A stretch of DNA of 64,000 bases from Cyclobacteriaceae bacterium. Lineage in GTDB: Bacteria > Bacteroidota > Bacteroidia > Cytophagales > Cyclobacteriaceae. Below are positions 27,201-35,199 of this stretch, piece after piece (position 1 is the stretch's first letter; every line of letters begins with the position of its first letter). The stretch lies in assembly GCA_028281285.1 (NCBI GenBank), contig JANQKF010000013.1:515151-579150 (forward strand), given 5' to 3'. Both the position numbers and the translations under genes were made by a program. Below the pieces are notes generated by a model. The model was not told where the DNA came from and made no database searches. It worked only from the letters and a program-made list of their open reading frames with translations.

Positions 27201-29351
27201 GCCCACATCGGTATGACTAATAAAATTGGTCGCTCCCCGATTCTCGGCACCTAGCCAATTTTCACCAAAGGAGGTGGAATGGAAAATTTCTCCTCCTCGA
27301 CAACCATTGACCAGGAAGGCAGGGTATCGCCCGGCATTGAAATAGCCATTTCTATTATCCGTCACATTCCCAATATCGATATCCGTGAACTGAGTACCAG
27401 AATGTCCAAAGAAGGTCACAAAACCAACCCCCCTGTTAATCTCCTCTGACACATTGAAAAACTGGACACTGTTGTTGTTCCTTTTAAAGATGCTATTCAC
27501 ATTTGCCCCAAGAAAATCGGATGAGGCCGTCTCACCAAATCCTTCAACAAAAGACCTGAAGAGGTTTATTTCTGCCGTACTAGTCCCACCACTGAAGTGG
27601 AGAAAGTTCTTCGCCCAAGGAGAGTCTTGTAAAGTGTTTTCCTTTTCCTTAACCTTATCTAAATAGTAGGCAACATTCTCAGGCTCATTTACTGAAAGCC
27701 TACCCACCGGAAGAGCAGGATAGTATTCGCGACCCGATAACCCAGTCACATAAGCCAAATCAGATCCTGGAGCTCCAAGGGTTGGAACCAGGTGTTTTTG
27801 GGTACCTGCCGTAGGATCAGGCAATCGCCATCGATCATTGTCGACTCTCCGCGACTTCCCGATCAAAAACAAAAAATCAGGATTGGCCTGATCATAGGCC
27901 AGCTTAATAAATCGTTTTAAGGCCAGCGGTGTGTATTCACCATAACTAAACTCGTCATATAGCTTAGTCACATCAGCATAGTACACATTGTGCCCTCCTC
28001 CTTCGACAGACTCTCGATAATCTACATATGCCTGCACCGGATCATCATAGGCTCCTGCAGGTTGACTCAAATAAGGATGAGAGATTATGATATAGTTGTT
28101 GCCGGTTATTTGATTGTTTCCAAATTCTACTCTCCGAATAGTAGGAGTCATAAATTTAGAATCATCTTCAGTGTAGATCGTTCTGTACCTCGAAGCCATA
28201 TTCACCACGGCCTCGACACTATTATTACTCACATTTGTCGAGGTCAGCCGGATCGGATTCTTTTTGTCGGTCACATCATAGACTCGCTGTCTCTCCAATA
28301 CATTTCCGATACTCAACCTGGCCAATCCAAGTTCAGGTTTGTCAAGATTAAAGAAAAGTCCCGATTGTGCCTGAACATCTATTTCCTGTGGGAATGTGAC
28401 TCTTATGTAACTGACAAACACCACATCTCTTTCGAATTCGGGAAATCCTACCTCTTCAACTCTTATAAAGAGACGACCGGTTGCTGAAACATCAGTCCAT
28501 TGTAACTGCTGATCCTCTGTACCAAAACTGGTATAATTGAGTCTAAACTCATCCCGAATCAATCGAAGCTCATCAAGACTAGGGCCTACATAAATTCTGG
28601 TATTATGCAAGACATTTCCAAAGCCCACAATTTGAACTTCAAGCTGAGGTCTACCCTCTGATTCCTGTCTTAGTACTATTCCATCTACAACAAAATCACG
28701 ATGGTTGGTGCCATTGGCCACAGTTTGCGCATTTTTCTCAATGTTGTTTCCAATCCAACCTTGTCCCAGATCATATTGTGCTAGTTTGGTTTCCCCATTT
28801 ACACTTCCAATCGGATAATAACGCCCGAAAGAAAACTGACTAGTGTGAAGTTGAAGAATTTCCTTGTCATGATGACTTTCAGCCTGCAGGCCGGCACTTG
28901 GCTCATCAGACAGAGCCATCCGCCTGCCAAGGGTGCTGGCTGGGGTCAAAAAGAAGGCAGTAGTATCAGAAAAAAGATTGTAGAAAGTATGTGGCTGATA
29001 ACTCGGCCTTAAATAAAGCTCGGTGTCCTGTGTCCCGTCATTTCTACGACCAAAAAAGTCAATATAGTCACCTGAATCGAAGGTACCATCCTCTTCACCG
29101 CTGACATAAATAGATACCTCTTCGCCCCGATGAAAAACCTGGAAATTTCTCGGATCCTCAGTATCCACAGGGAAGCCTGCATCAACCAAATTATCGTAAG
29201 TGAGTCTGTATATTCCGTCTTTACCCGTATTGATTTTGAAGTATTGTTGATTATAATTGATCCATTCATTGCCATACTGAGCGTAGGTGTTAAAACCAAA
29301 GCAGACTAACAAAAACAGGAGAAATGTATGCCGGATTCCTCTACTTGTCAT
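24267..29351 (-). CDS. T9SS C25-family peptidase, PorU/PorU2-like sortase with own sorting domain
   Basis: The 1694-residue secreted protein has a signal peptide (LFLLVCFGFNTYAQ). The gingipain-type (C25) catalytic core lies around residues 410-780. His650 is in FFGHSG and Cys684 is in NGCRGG, 34 residues apart as in gingipains. Downstream come several Ig-like/CARDB-type beta domains and a C-terminal FlgD-like sorting domain (PYPNPFSTSTRF, WDGTDEFGDQLANGTYLYRV). PorU cleaves the C-terminal signals of T9SS cargo and attaches them to the surface. This protein is longer than classical PorU (about 1150-1300), so it may be the PorU2-type paralogue. ATG 29351 is chosen over 29378 for a better signal peptide. 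It overlaps the PorV-like gene by 11 bases. Confidence 0.88.
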   Translation of the reverse strand: MTSRGIRHTFLLFLLVCFGFNTYAQYGNEWINYNQQYFKINTGKDGIYRLTYDNLVDAGFPVDTEDPRNFQVFHRGEEVSIYVSGEEDGTFDSGDYIDFFGRRNDGTQDTELYLRPSYQPHTFYNLFSDTTAFFLTPASTLGRRMALSDEPSAGLQAESHHDKEILQLHTSQFSFGRYYPIGSVNGETKLAQYDLGQGWIGNNIEKNAQTVANGTNHRDFVVDGIVLRQESEGRPQLEVQIVGFGNVLHNTRIYVGPSLDELRLIRDEFRLNYTSFGTEDQQLQWTDVSATGRLFIRVEEVGFPEFERDVVFVSYIRVTFPQEIDVQAQSGLFFNLDKPELGLARLSIGNVLERQRVYDVTDKKNPIRLTSTNVSNNSVEAVVNMASRYRTIYTEDDSKFMTPTIRRVEFGNNQITGNNYIIISHPYLSQPAGAYDDPVQAYVDYRESVEGGGHNVYYADVTKLYDEFSYGEYTPLALKRFIKLAYDQANPDFLFLIGKSRRVDNDRWRLPDPTAGTQKHLVPTLGAPGSDLAYVTGLSGREYYPALPVGRLSVNEPENVAYYLDKVKEKENTLQDSPWAKNFLHFSGGTSTAEINLFRSFVEGFGETASSDFLGANVNSIFKRNNNSVQFFNVSEEINRGVGFVTFFGHSGTQFTDIDIGNVTDNRNGYFNAGRYPAFLVNGCRGGEIFHSTSFGENWLGAENRGATNFISHTDVGIPVPLRRYTDLFYEALSDTLFMTQPIGRIQQKVISDYLDSFLLDEIGIAMLEENLLQGDPALKVFGNDKVDYIVRDEDIFIESIDEQDITATTPFFRLGVVAGNSGRTTLDSLTIGVRRILPDGTIRQLPEVKIPAVRYQDTVYYDISNQGVDAFGDNTFEVTLDAGNDVLEGSEDNNTASLTVNFPASGTFNTSPAAYALINTNLVELVVQSAELRLNDKQYYIEIDTTTSFNSPWFKSNVVDGKGIGVWSLDISDANMGRDTVQYYWRSVFVDEINEDPRPYANSSFTFIRNGVEGWGQTEFDQFNDLELVSLQRDQVSREWILVGSQTTIQVQVYGKDHPNSSNPANSLVNINDVPFIISQSGRLCGANTLNAIAFDKDTGQPYVVLRTDGVFDIDDPLTCGPTPQVVNTFPNNVLTDITIAPEDSRMKQYVDGVKDEDYVLIFSLDSVALDEFREDVRTDLGRLAAARGDLRQFGKGEPIIIFGRKGFPEGTATIVRAEPIGGAPNRTDKQIIFEGEINASTDRGSISTIPIGPARTWGQLSHKIVSDPVEDVIMFDVIGVDDEGNETTLFDDISQSQLDLSSIDSDEYPYIRLYLNVLDEESATPPQLENWVVTYQGVPEGIVSLQNDENRNVQLQEGEPFNGQFRFTNISEHDFLGPLTVRYTFSNQSTGNEQMSTVQIDPVPAGESVDFELPIDTRGRVGLNDLEVFVNPGDEPEQFFNNNVLRLNSFYEVIRDNVNPAVDVTFDGVYILDGDVVSPSPVIIAELRDNNPYIFKEDTTGVNIYIRENCDNCEAQRMNFSDPNVNFFPATENSNFRVEFQPNSLADGSYNLRVEATDASGNQSGITPYNINFEVVNRSAISNFYPYPNPFSTSTRFVFTITGSELPEHVKIQIFTMSGKLVREITQAELGPIRIGNNITDYRWDGTDEFGDQLANGTYLYRVQVTGNSFEHFANRGDRGFRKGWGKLVILR

Positions 29352-30504
29352 CTTTCTCCTTTCTTTTGTTTTTAGCATATGCTCCCGGCAGTGGCTCCAG
29401 GTTCATTTTGATTGAAAACACATGAGAGTAGGGTGATTCAGCGACATTCCCGATATCGGTAAGCGCGTAGTCAATGGTGAAGTTGTCAAACACCATTCCA
29501 ATACCAACATTCGGCTGAAAAGTCCAATAAGTAGAATTGATCTCGCTGATATCTTCGACTCGTTGAAAGTTGCCTACTCCGGTTCTAAAAAAGAAACGAT
29601 CCTCATAATCAAATTCAAAGCCGAATTGTGGTTCAATTGAAGCTAATCTGGAGCGTATCAGCGTATTCCTTCTTCCATCAAACGTGAAATGAATATCAGC
29701 AGCGGCCAACATATCAATCTTCTGTGTAATCTTAACCGATCTACTGGCACCAACTATCATTCTCGGGAGAGTCACTTCAAGAGAATTACTCGGAATATCG
29801 TTGTTAGTTTGATTGAATACCTGACTGAGTTGGTCGCTTTCAATAGTCCAGCCATTAAACGTACCAGAGATATCTCGCAGCATCACCCCAAAATCCCAGT
29901 CGTGATAACGATACTTTGCCGAAAAATCGAGACCAAACCCAAATGCCTTGGCAAAAGACCCTACCTTCCTGCTAATCAATTTGGCATTCATCCCAAAAGT
30001 AAGTCCGGTAGCAAAGGGTTCCCCACTTAGGAATGTTACCCCCCTGGCATAAGAGAATATGAACGCATAATCCTGGGCACTAAAAAACTCAATATTATCA
30101 TAATTTATTCGGCCGTCAGCATCGAACAACAGACGTGTATCCGGAATATCATCTATTCCAAAACGTATGATTGATAATGCCACATGACTATCTTCGTCAA
30201 TCGGCATTGCTGCTGCCAGATAGTCATAATTGGCAACACCGGCAAAATAAGAGGAATGTTGCGCAGCGAACTGATATTTAAATTCGATGTCAGTCAGTGC
30301 AGCCGGATTCCAATAGCCAGCAGTTACGTCATTAACTGTTGAGGTCATGGCGTTAGACATGGCAAGAGCTCGCGCTCCAACACCAATGGCCAAAAACTCA
30401 TTACTATACTTAGGAGTAGTATCCTGTGCATAGATGAGAGTTTGGGGCAAAAATATAGGGATGCAACACATCCCCCAGAGTAATTTTCGAAATAGTCTTC
30501 CCAC
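29341..30504 (-). CDS. PorV/PorV2-like T9SS outer-membrane beta-barrel protein
   Basis: The 387-residue protein has a signal peptide ending IYAQ. It shows the PorV/PorQ family start FLAIGVGARALAMSNAMTSTVNDVTAGYWNPAAL, the FadL-type hatch segment. Amphipathic beta-strands run to the C-terminus with a final FSIKMNLEPLPGAYAKNKRK. PorV shuttles cargo from the T9SS translocon to the PorU sortase at the outer membrane. The start is GTG at 30504. It heads a two-gene operon with the sortase gene and overlaps it. The pairing supports both calls; the exact paralogue (PorV or PorV2) is not settled. Confidence 0.87.
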   Translation of the reverse strand: MGRLFRKLLWGMCCIPIFLPQTLIYAQDTTPKYSNEFLAIGVGARALAMSNAMTSTVNDVTAGYWNPAALTDIEFKYQFAAQHSSYFAGVANYDYLAAAMPIDEDSHVALSIIRFGIDDIPDTRLLFDADGRINYDNIEFFSAQDYAFIFSYARGVTFLSGEPFATGLTFGMNAKLISRKVGSFAKAFGFGLDFSAKYRYHDWDFGVMLRDISGTFNGWTIESDQLSQVFNQTNNDIPSNSLEVTLPRMIVGASRSVKITQKIDMLAAADIHFTFDGRRNTLIRSRLASIEPQFGFEFDYEDRFFFRTGVGNFQRVEDISEINSTYWTFQPNVGIGMVFDNFTIDYALTDIGNVAESPYSHVFSIKMNLEPLPGAYAKNKRKEKDDK

Positions 30505-30691
30505 AGAGTTAACCTCTTTCTGTTCCGCTATTGGAAGTTAAATATACCCACTTTTCAAATACGAAATCTAACTGACAACGCCCTACAAGTTATTTATTTC
30601 TGAATATCCGTAATTAATCTTATTTATTTAACTAAATCAAGTTTATATATAACTATAATATTTATTTTAATACATATAACCTTTTTTTACT

Positions 30692-30716
30692 AGGTACTTG
30701 GTAACACATAGTACCT
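30692..30716. promoter_or_regulatory. inverted repeat, possible PadR operator
   Basis: AGGTAC and GTACCT lie 13 bases apart (30692-30697, 30711-30716). The inner TACT...AGTA is of the type bound by PadR-family repressors. It lies about 54 bases before the padR start, next to a T-rich promoter-like stretch. Autoregulation is inferred. Confidence 0.4.
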
Positions 30717-30769
30717 TTTGACGTATCATTGTAAACGGAAGTTGTACATCTTATAAAAAGTGTATCAAT

Positions 30770-31108
30770 ATGAATTTAGAAAACACCCAAGTCCAAATGA
30801 GGAAAGGAATCCTGGAATTCTGCATTCTTCATATTATATCTCGGGGTGAAGTCTATGCCTCCGACATGCTCGAAGAGTTGACCTCTGCCAAGATCATGGT
30901 CGTTGAAGGCACACTCTACCCCTTATTGACAAGATTGAGAAAGGCAGGACTTGTCGAATACAAATGGGTTGAATCCAGCTCTGGCCCTCCAAGAAAATAT
31001 TATACCATTACAGATGACGGAAAAAGCTTTGTGAAAAATCTGGATATGACTTGGAAAGAACTAGTCAAATCAACTGGCGAAATCATCTCAAACAAAAAAT
31101 CTAAATAA
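30770..31108 (+). CDS. PadR-family transcriptional regulator
   Basis: The 112-residue winged-helix regulator has the PadR core. The recognisable parts are MRKGILEFCILHIISRGEVYASDMLEEL, KIMVVEGTLYPLLTRLRKAGLVEYKW, and then GPPRKYYTITDDGKSFVKNL (the wing). In Bacteroidota such genes commonly precede PspC-domain genes and sense envelope or antimicrobial stress; here the PspC gene follows after 8 bases, so they form an operon. An inverted repeat upstream could be its own site. Confidence 0.95.
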   Translation: MNLENTQVQMRKGILEFCILHIISRGEVYASDMLEELTSAKIMVVEGTLYPLLTRLRKAGLVEYKWVESSSGPPRKYYTITDDGKSFVKNLDMTWKELVKSTGEIISNKKSK

Positions 31109-31116
31109 TTGCTGTC

Positions 31117-33618
31117 ATGAAGAAGAATATTAGCATCAACATAAGCGGCATCATATTTCATATTGAAGAGGACGGTTATGATACTCTAAAAAGGTATCTC
31201 GACTCGATCAACACTTACTTTTCCTCCTACGAAGACAGTGAAGAAATTATCGCAGACATCGAAGGGCGGATTGCTGAAATCTTCCTGGCTAAACTGACTG
31301 ATGGCAATCAAGTGGTATCCGCACTTGATGTTTCCGACCTAATCAAGACTATGGGTAATATTGCTGACTTTGAAGCCATCGAGGAAGAGGGTGATTTTGA
31401 GGCAGCTAGTTCCGACAAGGCATCCACTGAAGAAGATAGCAAGGCGAAGGAAGATGATCCTAAAAGCTCATTCGATAAGAACGCATCCGGTACTTACGTG
31501 CGCCCCGATAAGCTTTATCGTGACCTCAACAGAAAGGTTCTTGGGGGTGTTGCAGCTGGAATAGGTCACTACTACAACGTTGATCCTCTATGGATTAGAG
31601 TAGCATTATTGCTTTTCATCTTTAGTGGTGGTTTCATTATCCTTGCTCCATTTAGTGGAATTGCATTCATCGCCTATTTCATCATGTGGGCGATCACTCC
31701 GGGTCGAGAAGATCTGGTCGAAGACAAAAAACTCAAAAAGCTGTACCGGGACCCTGATAACAGTGTTCTGGGAGGTGTTGCCTCGGGCTTATCAAAATAC
31801 TTTGATATTGACCCCCTGGTGGTAAGGATCCTCTTTATTGTCGCCTTCTTTGGGTTTGGCACCGGTTTCCTGGCCTATGTCATCCTCTGGATTATTACTC
31901 CGGAGGCTTCTTCCATTACAGACAAAATGCAAATGGAGGGTCAACCTGTGACATTGTCTAACATTGAATCAAAGGTCAAAAAAGACAAGGAAGAAGAACT
32001 GGTTGAGAAAGGAGAAGGCGCCTTTACTACAGTATTGCTATTCCCTTTTCGACTGGTTGGTAAGGTATTCTCAGGATTGTCTAAAGCCCTTGCTCCGTTG
32101 ATGTTATTCTTAGTAAGCATCATTAGGGTCTTCACAGGAAGTATCATTGCCATTGTTGGTATTTCTGTAATGTTCGCCATGTTGGTGACTGCGGGAGTAT
32201 TCCTGGGCATTTACAGCGATGGAGCTGATTGGTATCGATGGGGAGATTGGGGATACTTACCCTACGAAATCGTTCATGATACAGTTCCCGGAATAGGAAT
32301 CGCATTTCTCTTAATCGCGATATTCATACCATTCCTTTACGTCTTCATTGCAGGTATTACCATCATTGCAAAGCGCAAGATTATGAGTTCGTCCGTAGGT
32401 TGGAGTATCCTGGGAATTTGGTTAATTGCCATTGTAGGAACTACGGCTACCCTTCCAAATGTGGTTCGTGACTTCAGAGATGAAGGCGTATATCGCGACT
32501 CCGAGATTCTGGCGGTTACAGGAGATACTATTGTGCTTAACATTAATACAGATTACCGTAGCAATCGTAACGACCGGTTCTATCGAGACTTCTCTACAAA
32601 TGATTTCGATTTGATTGATCTGGATATCAGAATGTCATCAAATGATGAATTCAAATTGGACAAACGAATTTACTCTAGAGGAAGAACTGTTCGCGATGCT
32701 GAATTGAATGCACAGATGATCAATTATGATCTCAATATTAGAGAAGGCTCAATAGAATTTGATACCCACTATACCTTTGATCGAAATGGGAAGTTCAGGG
32801 CTCAGGAGCTAGACATGACACTTTATATTCCTAAAAACCAACCTTTCCAGATAAAACGAGGTATGCGCGACATTATGCGCTACTTCAGCCGAAGGTATGA
32901 TTGGTGGGAGATTTATCGAAATACGTGGGTATTCACCGATAATGGGCTTGAATGTCTTTCCTGTGAAGACGATGAACCCGTAAGCTACAACAGAAACAGC
33001 AATGACTATCTAAGACAAATGGATTTGGATTTCTTCGATGATGTTGAAATCAATAATGACTTTGACGTTTCTATCATAGCTGGCGATGACCATGAAATCA
33101 GTATACAGGGTCCTGAGTATAAGGTACGAGACGTTGACGTCAACGTAATTGGCGGCCAACTGGAAATCGACTATGATGGTGAACTTGATAGAGATGAAAT
33201 ATTTGTTACTATCACCACTCCCCAGTTCAAAAGTCTTGATGTGCAAGATGAGACTTCCGTGGATGTAAGTGGTTTTAATGATATTGATCTCACGGTGAAA
33301 ACATATGACGACTCAAGCATCAATCTGGATGGAAATCTTAATCAATTAAGCCTATACCTGACTGACGATAGCAGATTTACCTTATCGGGAAATGTCGAGG
33401 ACCTAAGGGCTTCACTTATAGAAAATTCAAGGCTGTATGCTTTTGATGCAGAAGCAATATCGGCCGAAGTAGGTACCAATGCAGAATCAAGGGCGCGAGT
33501 AAATGTCTCAGACTATTTAAAGGCTGTGGCAAAAGGATTCTCTTCAATTCGATACAAGGGGAACCCTAAATTGGATGTAATCGATCGAGGCAGATCAGCA
33601 AATATTTCTGCCTATTAA
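31117..33618 (+). CDS. membrane protein with two PspC domains and a C-terminal GIN-type adhesin-like domain
   Basis: The 833-residue product starts with a soluble segment (residues 1-120) that includes an acidic linker. PspC domain 1 (about 131-192, RKVLGGVAAGIGHYYNVDPLW) and PspC domain 2 (about 208-268, NSVLGGVASGLSKYFDIDPLV) follow. Further membrane helices occupy about 300-455. The rest is a periplasmic region ending in a beta-helical GIN/DUF2807 domain (from about 640, FDDVEINNDFDVSI). PspC proteins modulate envelope-stress responses. It is cotranscribed with padR. A hairpin terminator follows the gene. Confidence 0.92.
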   Translation: MKKNISINISGIIFHIEEDGYDTLKRYLDSINTYFSSYEDSEEIIADIEGRIAEIFLAKLTDGNQVVSALDVSDLIKTMGNIADFEAIEEEGDFEAASSDKASTEEDSKAKEDDPKSSFDKNASGTYVRPDKLYRDLNRKVLGGVAAGIGHYYNVDPLWIRVALLLFIFSGGFIILAPFSGIAFIAYFIMWAITPGREDLVEDKKLKKLYRDPDNSVLGGVASGLSKYFDIDPLVVRILFIVAFFGFGTGFLAYVILWIITPEASSITDKMQMEGQPVTLSNIESKVKKDKEEELVEKGEGAFTTVLLFPFRLVGKVFSGLSKALAPLMLFLVSIIRVFTGSIIAIVGISVMFAMLVTAGVFLGIYSDGADWYRWGDWGYLPYEIVHDTVPGIGIAFLLIAIFIPFLYVFIAGITIIAKRKIMSSSVGWSILGIWLIAIVGTTATLPNVVRDFRDEGVYRDSEILAVTGDTIVLNINTDYRSNRNDRFYRDFSTNDFDLIDLDIRMSSNDEFKLDKRIYSRGRTVRDAELNAQMINYDLNIREGSIEFDTHYTFDRNGKFRAQELDMTLYIPKNQPFQIKRGMRDIMRYFSRRYDWWEIYRNTWVFTDNGLECLSCEDDEPVSYNRNSNDYLRQMDLDFFDDVEINNDFDVSIIAGDDHEISIQGPEYKVRDVDVNVIGGQLEIDYDGELDRDEIFVTITTPQFKSLDVQDETSVDVSGFNDIDLTVKTYDDSSINLDGNLNQLSLYLTDDSRFTLSGNVEDLRASLIENSRLYAFDAEAISAEVGTNAESRARVNVSDYLKAVAKGFSSIRYKGNPKLDVIDRGRSANISAY

Positions 33619-33632
33619 GCTCAAAAGTCAAA

Positions 33633-33663
33633 AAAGAGGAAGGTGAAACGCACTTTCCTCTTT
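33633..33663 (+). terminator. terminator after the PspC gene
   Basis: AAAGAGGAAGGTG pairs with CACTTTCCTCTTT (one G-U pair) around a 5-base loop and runs into TTTATTT. It lies 14 bases past the stop codon. Confidence 0.8.
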
Positions 33664-33795
33664 ATTTAATTCATTGAAAACCAATTAGTTCATTACTTTT
33701 ATAACATATATGCAACCTTAGTCGAGATTTTTTATCACTTAGGCGTGCAACCGAAATTATCATAAACACATCTACCTTGTGAATTCAACCAAAGA

Positions 33796-34377
33796 ATGCT
33801 TCAAATCAAAAGGTCAAAATCTGAAGAGAAGCTAATTGCAGCTTGCCGTAAAGGCGACAGCAAGGCGCAGCGGGAGATATACGAAAAGTATTCTCCAACG
33901 ATGTTTGCCGTGTGTCGCAGATACGTTGTCGAGTTACAGGAAGCAGAAGACGTTTTGGTCTGTGGGTTTACAAAGGCTTTCCAAAAAATTGATCAGTTCA
34001 AAGGAGAGGGAAGCTTTGAAGGATGGGTTAGGCGAATCATGGTCAATGAAGCCCTGACGTTCATCCGCAGAAATAAGAGCATGTATTTGGAGGTAGAGAT
34101 TGAAAAGGCAGGACGAGAACCTGATTATCAACAAATGCACAATCAACTTGAAGTTGAGGACTTGCAAAAATTGATTGACAGACTGCCAACAGGTTATAAA
34201 ACCGTTTTTAATCTCTACGCGATTGAAGGCTTTTCTCACAAGGAAATAGCAGAAAAGTTGGGAATAAGCGAGAACACCTCGAAATCCCAATTGAGCAGAG
34301 CAAGAGTGCACTTGCAGAAACTCTTGCTTGAAGTAGAAAGATGTGAAAGTGATAATTTGATTAGTAATGAAAGGTAA
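33796..34377 (+). CDS. ECF-type RNA polymerase sigma factor
   Basis: The 193-residue protein has sigma region 2 (EIYEKYSPTMFAVCRRYVVELQEAEDVLVCGFTKAFQKIDQFKGEGSFEGWVRR as a whole, about 27-82) and region 4 (LPTGYKTVFNLYAIEGFSHKEIAEKLG and GISENTSKSQLSRAR, about 131-175). The usual DxxQ-type aspartate run in region 2.2 reads EAEDVLVCGF. The gene overlaps the next one by 11 bases, and that gene has one membrane helix, as expected for a cognate anti-sigma factor. Its regulon probably includes the two barrel-type proteins downstream. Confidence 0.94.
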   Translation: MLQIKRSKSEEKLIAACRKGDSKAQREIYEKYSPTMFAVCRRYVVELQEAEDVLVCGFTKAFQKIDQFKGEGSFEGWVRRIMVNEALTFIRRNKSMYLEVEIEKAGREPDYQQMHNQLEVEDLQKLIDRLPTGYKTVFNLYAIEGFSHKEIAEKLGISENTSKSQLSRARVHLQKLLLEVERCESDNLISNER

Positions 34378-35179
34378 TGAACTAGATGAACTCTTTAGAC
34401 AGAAGTTAAGTCATCGAAAACTCACCCCTCCTACAGGCAGCTGGGATAAGATTGAAAACAACCTTTCCGAAAAGAAATCTAAAGGTATCGTGTATTGGGT
34501 GGCTATTGCTGCAAGCATGGTCTTAATTTTCACCTTGGGCTGGCTATTGCTTCCCAAGGGTGAAACCAATAGTGCAGATACACAGCAACTCGCTGAAATA
34601 AAAACTCCTGAAACCAAGGAAGAGGTAACCAACGAACAGCTTGTTGTAAACAAGAATCAAAGAGGGTCGGAAGAAACCACGGCAACTGACAATAAATCGC
34701 TACCTATTGATGCAGAGCCAAAGCAGTCTCTTTCTCCAGCACAAATTGCCCCAAAGACCATTCTTGCATCCAACGATAATGAAATAAGAGAAGCCGAGTC
34801 AATGATAGAACATGTCGATAGAATTGCGATGACGGAAGTATCACAACTCTCACTCGACCGGGCTGTAGGATTTCAATCAATCCGACCAGATTTTAACCAA
34901 ACAGTACTTCCATTGGATGTAAGCCTAATGCATACTTACATGGAGGAAGGAGAATATGAGCTTCGAAATAAAAAGAAATTTAGGTTAATGAATGGCATCA
35001 TAAGCATTGCCAAAGGAGTGAATAAAAGCCAAATCGGACTTGAAAAACTTCGAAATGCCAAGAACGACTTTATCAGCGATGAACTGAAGTATGGAGTTCA
35101 GCAAACTGATGAAGAGAAAGAAGAAGACAAACCGAAAGAAACCAAGGACAGCACCAATGCTGACCAGGAATTTAAATAG
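34367..35179 (+). CDS. single-pass membrane protein, likely anti-sigma factor
   Basis: The 270-residue product has a cytosolic N-terminus (NELDELFRQKLSHRKLTPPTGSWDKIENNL), one membrane helix (about 43-63) and a low-complexity extracytoplasmic part rich in E, K, T and Q that ends in an acidic run (EEKEEDKPKETKDS). The N-terminal pattern with PPxGSWDKIE is typical of Bacteroidota proteins encoded behind ECF sigma factors. No zinc-binding HxxxCxxC motif is seen, so binding of the sigma factor is inferred from order and overlap. It is followed by a barrel-type gene after 20 bases. Confidence 0.7.
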   Translation: MKGNELDELFRQKLSHRKLTPPTGSWDKIENNLSEKKSKGIVYWVAIAASMVLIFTLGWLLLPKGETNSADTQQLAEIKTPETKEEVTNEQLVVNKNQRGSEETTATDNKSLPIDAEPKQSLSPAQIAPKTILASNDNEIREAESMIEHVDRIAMTEVSQLSLDRAVGFQSIRPDFNQTVLPLDVSLMHTYMEEGEYELRNKKKFRLMNGIISIAKGVNKSQIGLEKLRNAKNDFISDELKYGVQQTDEEKEEDKPKETKDSTNADQEFK

Positions 35180-35199
35180 ATAAAAACTAACTCAAAGTA

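Noticed and set aside
27990..28487. 165-codon forward frame inside the sortase gene, and a similar 131-codon one at 24519-24914
   Set aside because: Both lie antisense to the strongly supported PorU-like gene and show no domain or signal peptide.
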